Positions 1 to 4,975 of a stretch of 17,055 bases of DNA are shown here, piece by piece; the stretch's first letter is position 1; every line of letters starts with the position of its first letter. The position numbers and the translations under genes were made by a program. The notes under the pieces were generated by a model, which saw only the letters and a list, made by a program, of their open reading frames with translations, did not search any database and had not been told where the DNA came from. Source of the DNA: JBDKTH01 sp964558295 (GTDB lineage: Bacteria; Planctomycetota; Planctomycetia; Pirellulales; Thermoguttaceae); the NCBI GenBank assembly GCA_964558295.1, contig CAZLDQ010000126.1, positions 1-17,055 on the forward strand. The letters are read 5' to 3'.

Positions 1-13
1 CCCCTCTTCCACC

Positions 14-58
14 TCCAGCCCCTAGTCCCTGGCCCCTAGCCCCCACCCCTGATCCCTG
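14..58 (-). repeat. G-tract heptad repeat (left copy)
   Basis: Read on the minus strand this is a run of G-tracts (3-5 G) separated by short linkers ending mostly in A, such as GGGACTA and GGGGCTA, at about 7-base spacing. C-tracts on the + strand start at 19, 27, 33, 40, 46 and 54. The same style of repeat occurs at 7975-7994, 8053-8062 and 16997-17013. It is intergenic, lies upstream of the Tad genes and has no coding potential I trust. It could form a G-quadruplex; that is inference. Bases 59-134 hold nothing else I recognise. Confidence 0.6.
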
Positions 59-134
59 TCTTCTGTCCTTTCCCGCCGGAGAACGCTAACTCCTTCCCTC
101 CGTGGTTTTTCCGTAAGCTATGCTTTTCTGGATA

Positions 135-155
135 CCAGAGCCGCCGAGGCTCTGG
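135..155. other. Perfect 8-bp hairpin just upstream of cpaF
   Basis: CCAGAGCC (135-142) and GGCTCTGG (148-155) are perfect reverse complements around a 5-base loop (GCCGA). The hairpin ends 20 bases before the first possible cpaF start. No T-run follows, so it is a poor intrinsic terminator. It may be a dispersed REP-like palindrome or a leader hairpin of the Tad mRNA. The structure is directly visible; any role is inference. Confidence 0.55.
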
Positions 156-175
156 CGTCGACAAATCGCAGCAAC

Positions 176-1534
176 ATGCGGAAAACCGTTAATTCTCTCT
201 CTGTCAGTTCTCGTATGAAAACGTCCCTTCCCACTTCACGCACTGACAAGTCCAAGGAAACGAGCTTTGAGGAACTGAAGCAACGGATCCACAGCAAGCT
301 GGTGGACAAGCTCGACCTGTCGCGGGTCGGCGAGTTGGAAGGCGAGGTGCTTCGCCGCGAGATTCGTCTGGTCGTGGAGCATCTCTGCGACACGGAAGAC
401 ACGCTGCTCAATCGGAGCGAACGCGACCGGCTGATCGATGAGGTGCTTGACGAGACGTTCGGTCTGGGGCCCCTGGAGGTCTTGCTCAAAGACCCGACGA
501 TCAGCGATATCATGATCAACGGGCCGAAGAACGTGTATGTGGAACGTCGCGGGCGGATGGAAAAGACGAATGTGACGTTCCGCAACAACGAGCATCTGTT
601 GCAGATCATCGACCGGATCATTTCCAAAGTCGGTCGGCGGGTGGACGAGACCTGCCCGATGGTCGACTCCCGGATGGCCGATGGTTCGCGTTTCAATGCG
701 ATCATTCCGCCGCTGGCGTTGGACGGCCCCTGCGTCTCGATTCGCCGTTTCGGTTCCAATCCCTTGAAGTTGGAAGACTTGTTGAACTACAAGGCTTTCA
801 CGCCCGAGATGGTGATGCTCCTGGAAGGGGCGATCAAGGCCCGATTGAACATCGTCATCTCCGGCGGTACGGGCTCTGGAAAGACGACGCTTTTGAACAC
901 GCTGTCGAGTTTCATCCCGAACGACCAGCGTATCGTGACCGTCGAAGACGCCGCCGAATTGCAACTCCAGCAGGATCACGTGGTGCGTCTGGAGACCCGG
1001 CCGGCGAACATCGAAGGCAAGGGGGCGATCACCGCCACTGACTTGGTGCGCAACTGCTTGCGTATGCGTCCGGAACGAATCATCATCGGCGAATGCCGTG
1101 GACCGGAAACGCTCGACATGCTCCAGGCGATGAACACCGGCCACGAAGGGTCGATGACCACGCTGCACGCCAACACCCCGCGCGACGCCGTCGCCCGCAT
1201 GGAAACAATGATCATGATGGCCGGTTTCGAGTTGCCCTTGAAGGCAATGCGCACCCAGATCGCCAGCGCCGTCGACCTGATTGTGCAGGCCAACCGGCTC
1301 CAGGGCGGTCCGCGCAAGATTACGCATATCACCGAGGTGGTGGGCATGGAGCAGGACACCGTGGTCATGCAAGACATTTACCGTTATGAGCAAACGGGCG
1401 TCGATGAAAACGGCCGGGCCCGAGGGGCGTTTGTGGCCACGGGAATCCGGCCGACGTTCATGCCCCGGCTGGAAGCGTGCGGCATCCGCCTGCCGTCCAG
1501 TGCTTTCCGTCAACGCGTGATGCTGGAGGACTAG
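176..1534 (+). CDS. cpaF: Tad/Flp pilus assembly ATPase CpaF (TadA), type II/IV secretion ATPase
   Basis: This is a cytoplasmic hexameric ATPase that powers assembly of Flp/Tad pili, working with the membrane proteins TadB and TadC encoded next. In the 452-residue product the order is typical: an N-terminal helical region (about 30-100), then a PAS-like N-terminal domain (FGLGPLEVLLKDPTISDIMI, about 95-114), and the RecA-like core. Walker A is GGTGSGKTT (230-238), the Asp box VTVEDAAEL (about 254-262), Walker B RIIIGECRG (301-309) and the His box TGHEGSMTTLHAN (321-333). All key motifs are intact and the length is normal for CpaF. Neither start has a clear ribosome binding site; an in-frame ATG at 215 would drop 13 residues. 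The gene is 9 bases from tadB and surely cotranscribed. Upstream Tad genes (secretin, CpaB, CpaE) are beyond the left edge. Confidence 0.95.
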   Translation: MRKTVNSLSVSSRMKTSLPTSRTDKSKETSFEELKQRIHSKLVDKLDLSRVGELEGEVLRREIRLVVEHLCDTEDTLLNRSERDRLIDEVLDETFGLGPLEVLLKDPTISDIMINGPKNVYVERRGRMEKTNVTFRNNEHLLQIIDRIISKVGRRVDETCPMVDSRMADGSRFNAIIPPLALDGPCVSIRRFGSNPLKLEDLLNYKAFTPEMVMLLEGAIKARLNIVISGGTGSGKTTLLNTLSSFIPNDQRIVTVEDAAELQLQQDHVVRLETRPANIEGKGAITATDLVRNCLRMRPERIIIGECRGPETLDMLQAMNTGHEGSMTTLHANTPRDAVARMETMIMMAGFELPLKAMRTQIASAVDLIVQANRLQGGPRKITHITEVVGMEQDTVVMQDIYRYEQTGVDENGRARGAFVATGIRPTFMPRLEACGIRLPSSAFRQRVMLED

Positions 1535-1543
1535 TCTTTACCC

Positions 1544-2518
1544 ATGAGCCCTCTCCTCTTAATCGGAATCGCCGCTTTTGTGGGCGTGGCTGCGTTGGTT
1601 GGCGGAGTCGCCCTGACCTTCCACGAACGTCCGGGCAATCGGCTTGAGGAACGCCTCGACTTATTCACCGGGACGAATACGCCGAGTGCTGCCAAAGAAG
1701 GCCTGATGAAGCCGCAGAGCGTCTTGGCTCAGCCGCTTGAGCAGCAGAAGGGACTGGTTGACGCAATCTTCAGCCACTTCGGCGACGTCAACCGGCTGTT
1801 CGAACAGGCCGACACGAACCTGACCCTCTCCCGGCTGCTCTTCTTCTGCGCGTTGACCGGTGGCGGGGGGATGCTGGTCGGGATCGTGATGCGTTCCTCG
1901 GTCGTCTTCGTGCCGATCCTCGGCATCCTGGGGGCCAGCCTCCCGTTCCTCTGGCTGCTCTGGCGACGTAACAAGCGGTTGAAAGCCTTTGCTGCCCAGT
2001 TGCCCGACGCCCTGGAAATGCTCGCGCGTTCGCTCCGTTCCGGGCAAAGCCTGGCGGCCGGCATGAACATGGTGGCCACGGAGATGAACCCGCCGTTGAA
2101 CAAGGAATTCGGCCGCGTGTTCGAAGAACAGAACCTCGGCGTTCCGCTGGACGAGTCGCTTGATTCGCTCACCGAGCGGGTGCCGAATCTCGACCTGAAA
2201 TTCTTCGCCACGGCCGTGATCCTTCAGCGGCAAACCGGCGGTGACCTGGCGGAAATCCTCGATAAGATCGGCAGCCTCATCCGCGAGCGGTTCCAGATCT
2301 GGGGTCAGATCCAAGCCCTCACCGGCGAAGGCCGGCTGTCGGGGGTCGTGCTGATGGGCCTGCCCGTGTTGTTGTTCCTCGCCGAGTATCGCCTGAATCC
2401 CGATTACGTGATGGTGCTATTCACCGATCCTGCCGGCAAGAAAATGCTGGCCGTGGGGGTGCTCATGCAGGTCATCGGGGCCCTGGTGATTCGCAAGATC
2501 GTCAACATCAAAGTGTGA
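1544..2518 (+). CDS. tadB: TadB-like type II secretion system F domain protein
   Basis: Inner-membrane platform protein of the Tad pilus machine, expected to pair with TadC and couple to the CpaF ATPase. The 324-residue product starts with a hydrophobic segment (about 3-25), has two more around 96-140, then the cytoplasmic T2SSF domain (about 150-270) with LPDALEMLARSLRSGQSL (153-170) and LQRQTGGDLAEILDKI (227-242), both typical of TadB. It ends with two more membrane segments (about 265-282 and 300-318). GGAGGA at 1525-1530 is the only Shine-Dalgarno-like element, 13 bases from ATG, so translational coupling to cpaF is likely. The order cpaF-tadB-tadC is the canonical Tad arrangement, which separates this gene from its paralogue tadC. 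Confidence 0.9.
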   Translation: MSPLLLIGIAAFVGVAALVGGVALTFHERPGNRLEERLDLFTGTNTPSAAKEGLMKPQSVLAQPLEQQKGLVDAIFSHFGDVNRLFEQADTNLTLSRLLFFCALTGGGGMLVGIVMRSSVVFVPILGILGASLPFLWLLWRRNKRLKAFAAQLPDALEMLARSLRSGQSLAAGMNMVATEMNPPLNKEFGRVFEEQNLGVPLDESLDSLTERVPNLDLKFFATAVILQRQTGGDLAEILDKIGSLIRERFQIWGQIQALTGEGRLSGVVLMGLPVLLFLAEYRLNPDYVMVLFTDPAGKKMLAVGVLMQVIGALVIRKIVNIKV

Positions 2519-2525
2519 GCTAGCC

Positions 2526-3500
2526 GTGATCCTCGCCCAACTGATCGATTTTCAAAGCCTGGTGCCAATCGCCATCTTCGGCATGTTCGCCGCGCTCTCC
2601 TGGTGGGTCTTGGAACTGGTAGCCACCGGCAAGCCGCGCGCCCTGGAACGGCTCGATGAACTGAAAAACCCGGGCGGCCGCCGTTCGCCAAGCGAACTGG
2701 CGGCCCTCAAAAAGGCCGATACCGTAACCAAGGTCCTGCAGCGGGCGACCCCCGCGTTGGCCAAACCCTTGGAACCGAAAAGCGAAGTAGAACTGAGCAA
2801 GCTCAAGATCAAACTCTCCAATGCCGGATTCCGCAGCGAGTCGGCCAGCAAGATCTTTCTCGGCCTGAAGTTCCTCGGTTTGATGGTCGGATTGCTCTTG
2901 GGCTCCGGCACGATCCTGGGCATTGCAGGGGTCAGCCAGAAAACGCTCATGTTCAGCGTGCTCATCGCCTCGCTGTTCTTCTACCTGCCCGACACCGTCG
3001 TCTGGTACCTCGGCAAACGCCGCATGGATTGCATCTTCCGCGGCCTGCCCGACGCGCTGGATATGATGGTCGTCTGCGTCGAGGCCGGGTTGGGGCTCGA
3101 CCAGGCGATGCGGCGCGTGGCCGAAGAGATGCGGCGCACCTATTGGGTAATCTCCGAAGAGTTCGGCGTGGCCAACTTCCAGTTGCAGATGGGCCGCCCC
3201 CGCAATGAAGTGCTCCACGAATTGGGCATCCGCACCGGCGTGGCCGACCTGCGGGCCTTGGCCGCCGTGATCATCCAGGCCGACAAATTCGGTTCGAGCA
3301 TCGCGCAGGCGTTGCGCGTGCAGAGCGATTCGATGCGCGTGCGCCGACGCCAAATCGCCGAAGAAAAGGCGGCCAAAACGGCCGTCAAACTGATCTTCCC
3401 CCTCGTGCTGTTCATCTTCCCCGGGATCTTCGTGGTCCTCGTCGGCCCCGCCGCAATTACGATGATGAACCAGCTCTTCCCTCACATGGGTGGACACTAG
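2526..3500 (+). CDS. tadC: TadC-like type II secretion system F domain protein
   Basis: Second inner-membrane platform protein of the Tad machine. The start is a GTG at 2526, only 7 bases after the tadB stop and without a clear ribosome binding site, so translational coupling is likely. The 324-residue product has a membrane segment at about 10-33, the conserved LSNAGFRSESASKIFLGLK region (97-115), a pair of membrane segments at about 116-155, then the T2SSF domain (about 172-295) with RGLPDALDMMVVCVEAGLGL (172-191) and IQADKFGSSIAQALRVQSD (250-268). A final hydrophobic segment runs through about 290-310. The GL.L-type domain and the position after tadB favour TadC. It is the last intact Tad gene visible here. 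Confidence 0.9.
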   Translation: MILAQLIDFQSLVPIAIFGMFAALSWWVLELVATGKPRALERLDELKNPGGRRSPSELAALKKADTVTKVLQRATPALAKPLEPKSEVELSKLKIKLSNAGFRSESASKIFLGLKFLGLMVGLLLGSGTILGIAGVSQKTLMFSVLIASLFFYLPDTVVWYLGKRRMDCIFRGLPDALDMMVVCVEAGLGLDQAMRRVAEEMRRTYWVISEEFGVANFQLQMGRPRNEVLHELGIRTGVADLRALAAVIIQADKFGSSIAQALRVQSDSMRVRRRQIAEEKAAKTAVKLIFPLVLFIFPGIFVVLVGPAAITMMNQLFPHMGGH

Positions 3501-3575
3501 GCTTCCGGCTCGCCCCAGAGTGGACTGGGTCAAAGTGCGACGTCCCTTCGCCCCCCACGGCCCTTCTCGGTCGTC

Positions 3576-3650
3576 GGGCACAATTCCATAACGCCCCCCG
3601 CCGTCTCCCCCAACCAATTCGGGGGTTGCTTGCCGCACAATTCTTGCGGC
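3576..3650. other. Cluster of three hairpins with AATT-containing loops
   Basis: Three successive GC stems each hold a loop with AATTC. They are GGGC (3576-3579)/GCCC (3593-3596), CCCCC (3607-3611)/GGGGG (3621-3625), and GCCGCA (3632-3637)/TGCGGC (3645-3650). The second and third stems are perfect. No T-run follows any of them, so they are not classic terminators, though they could end or process the tadC transcript. Bases 3501-3575 hold only a weak CCCAG/CTGGG stem (3514-3529). Confidence 0.5.
3635..3647 (+). promoter_or_regulatory. Possible sigma54 (-24/-12) promoter
   Basis: GCAC (3635-3638), five bases, then TTGC (3644-3647) matches the spacing of the sigma54 consensus TGGCAC-N5-TTGC. 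The first G of the near-invariant GG is a C here, which weakens the call. Transcription would start near 3659 and produce a leader of about 150 bases before the prepilin start. It overlaps the third hairpin of the cluster. Sigma54 control of pilin genes is known in other bacteria; its use here is inference. Confidence 0.3.
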
Positions 3651-3710
3651 CCCTGCCGATTTAGAGAATAATGCCGGCGCTGGAAGCCGTTGTCTTTCGC
3701 GCGGATGACT

Positions 3711-3817
3711 CCGTGCCACCAAAGACTCACGGAAAGCAGGCCTCTGGACGCAAGCTCTCTTCCACTTCGACTCCTGCGGACAATCGGGAGAAATCCCGTG
3801 CAGACTGTTCCGATGAG
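3711..3817 (+). promoter_or_regulatory. Riboswitch-like structured leader over the prepilin start codon
   Basis: CACGG (3728-3732) can pair upstream with CCGTG (3711-3715). Alternatively, CTCACGG (3726-3732) can pair with CCGATGAG (3810-3817), giving 7 pairs with one bulged A and covering the ATG at 3813. The two pairings exclude each other. Inside the larger domain, CTGC (3774-3777)/GCAG (3800-3803) encloses a perfect stem CGGGA/TCCCG (3785-3798) capped by a GAAA tetraloop. Single-strand segments AAAGCA (3733-3738) and GGACGCAAGC (3746-3755) recall the conserved GCAAACC and GGGACGCAAAGCC of the GEMM/c-di-GMP-I riboswitch, but the P2 hairpin between them is far too short, so this is only a resemblance. 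It may be decayed together with the gene it precedes. Confidence 0.35.
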
Positions 3818-4025
3818 ATGGTCCACGCCAAACAAGAAAGGCCCGACCTTCACGTTGGTCGAGTTGCTGGTCGTCACTGCGATGATCAGGATCTTGATCG
3901 CGCTGTTGGCGCCGGCGGTTCAAGCCGCACGTGAGGCGGCCCGTATGTCCCTCCCTCGATCAATTCCTGGGGGCCACAGACGACTGGAAACCGGTCAACG
4001 TGCCCCACTGACTCGTGAGGTATAA
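3813..4025 (+). pseudogene. DUF1559-type prepilin remnant, truncated
   Basis: The 70-residue reading begins with a type IV prepilin-like segment (TFTLVELLVV, then LIALLAPAVQAAREAARM), the hallmark N-terminus of planctomycete DUF1559 proteins, which are normally about 250-400 residues. Here it ends shortly after AREAARM and the cysteine-rich, globular and C-terminal parts are missing. The residue before the mature Phe is Thr rather than Gly or Ala, and the usual IAIIGIL reads TAMIRIL, so even this helix has drifted. After about 3945 another frame (stop 4009-4011) reads DQFLGATDDWKPVNVPH, which may be the C-terminus of the same or another protein joined by a deletion with frameshift. DUF1559 genes often sit just before a small lipoprotein gene, as here. 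A real tiny membrane protein cannot be excluded. Confidence 0.6.
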
Positions 4026-4026
4026 G

Positions 4027-4509
4027 ATGATCTGCGCACCCAAGCGGGCAATTGCCTGGCTCGTGTTCATCGCCCTGGGGGGAACCTTCTCGGGGTGCTG
4101 GTCGCGCGGCCCCGAGACGATCCCGGTCCAAGGGATTGTCACACTCGACGGCAAGCCGGTCGAAGGCGCCACAGTCAGCTTCTCGCCCAAAGCGGCCGGA
4201 CGACCGGCCACGGGAACCACCGATGCCGCCGGCCACTTCAGCCTGACGACCTTTGAGCCGGGCGATGGCGCCGTGCCGGGGGAACATGTCGTCACCGTCT
4301 CGAAGATCAAATCCAGCGGTCAGCAGTTCGACATGTCAACCATCCCGGCCGGCAGGGATGTAATGCCCCTGTCAGGCCCCACCTCGACCGGCGGCATCAA
4401 GATCCAGTGGGAAGTCCCGCCGAAGTATGCCGATCCCAAGACCTCGGGATTCACAATCGACGTGAAGTCGGGAATGGAGCCGGTCAAGTTAGAATTGAAA
4501 TCGAAGTAG
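4027..4509 (+). CDS. Small lipoprotein with carboxypeptidase-regulatory-like (transthyretin-like) domain
   Basis: The 160-residue product opens with a lipoprotein signal peptide: basic MICAPKRA, a hydrophobic stretch, then the lipobox FSGC with the lipidated Cys near residue 25. The rest is one beta-sandwich-like domain with VQGIVTLDGKPVEGATVSF and TGTTDAAGHFSLTTF, typical of carboxypeptidase-regulatory-like folds, and it ends in VKLELKSK. I chose the ATG at 4027 because GAGGT (4017-4021) is correctly spaced; a GTG at 4015 would sit upstream of that site. In planctomycetes such lipoproteins commonly follow DUF1559 prepilin-like genes, and here one follows the remnant. Function is unknown; it is probably anchored in a membrane facing the periplasm. 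The gene looks intact although its partner is broken. Confidence 0.85.
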   Translation: MICAPKRAIAWLVFIALGGTFSGCWSRGPETIPVQGIVTLDGKPVEGATVSFSPKAAGRPATGTTDAAGHFSLTTFEPGDGAVPGEHVVTVSKIKSSGQQFDMSTIPAGRDVMPLSGPTSTGGIKIQWEVPPKYADPKTSGFTIDVKSGMEPVKLELKSK

Positions 4510-4589
4510 AAAAAGACTTTCCCATCCAACAGGCCACTTGCGGGGGTATCCGCGACATACCGGACATTCCCGATTCCGGATCAGCAATC

Positions 4590-4618
4590 TTCCGCTCCCC
4601 TTCTGTTGGTGCTAGAAT
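4590..4618 (+). promoter_or_regulatory. Weak promoter candidate for the LuxR-type gene
   Basis: TAGAAT (4613-4618) matches five of six bases of the -10 consensus. The hexamer 17 bases upstream, TTCCGC (4590-4595), is a poor -35. The 159 bases between the lipoprotein and this gene also carry an imperfect CCGGA/TCCGG hairpin at about 4560-4579; I see nothing else there. Confidence 0.3.
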
Positions 4619-4668
4619 AGCGAAGACAACAGGAAGTTGAGCACCTCTTTGAAGCGGCGGAAGTTGCT

Positions 4669-4935
4669 ATGCGGATTGTGTTGACGCCTCGGGAAAAGGA
4701 AGTAGTTCGGCTGGTCAGTCTGGGTTGCACGGTCAAAGAGGCTGCCGCGATCTTGAAACTCTCGCCAAGCACCGTCGACAATCACAAGTGGCGGGCAATG
4801 GCCAAGCTGGGCACGGACAAAATTGCCCTGCTCACCCGTTTGGCCATCAAGATGCGGATCACCTCGATCAACGATCAGTTGACCGCCGCCGAACAACGCC
4901 GCAGCGGCCGCAAAAAAGACGGATGGAACCCTTAA
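4669..4935 (+). CDS. Stand-alone LuxR/GerE-type HTH protein
   Basis: The 88-residue product is almost entirely a LuxR-type helix-turn-helix domain (about 4-63): LTPREKEVVRLVSLGCTVKE, then AAAILKLSPSTVDNHKWRAM and AKLGTDKIALLTRLAI. This matches the LTxREREVL, KEIA, STV..H and KLG landmarks of the family. It has no receiver or ligand-binding domain, unlike typical NarL or LuxR regulators of about 200-250 residues, so its activity must be set by abundance or a partner. A basic tail follows (RRSGRKKDG). GGAAG (4659-4663) lies 5 bases before ATG and supports this start. It is convergent with the metalloprotease gene (40 bases between stops) and has no obvious operon partner. It presumably binds DNA as a dimer; targets are unknown. 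Confidence 0.85.
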   Translation: MRIVLTPREKEVVRLVSLGCTVKEAAAILKLSPSTVDNHKWRAMAKLGTDKIALLTRLAIKMRITSINDQLTAAEQRRSGRKKDGWNP

Positions 4936-4975
4936 TAGGGGGTTTGACGAACAAAACCAGCAACAGCCGTCCCAC

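Noticed and set aside
236..1513. Long minus-strand ORF opposite cpaF
   Set aside because: It mirrors the codon pattern of a well-recognised gene; its translation is low-complexity His/Arg/Asp-rich and shows no family motif.
3711..3817. Cobalamin riboswitch
   Set aside because: I looked for a B12-box-like core and found none; the conserved-looking segments resemble GEMM more, and only partly.
2520..3923. 467-codon minus-strand ORF opposite tadC
   Set aside because: Shadow of tadC running into the structured intergenic region; no recognisable domain or signal.
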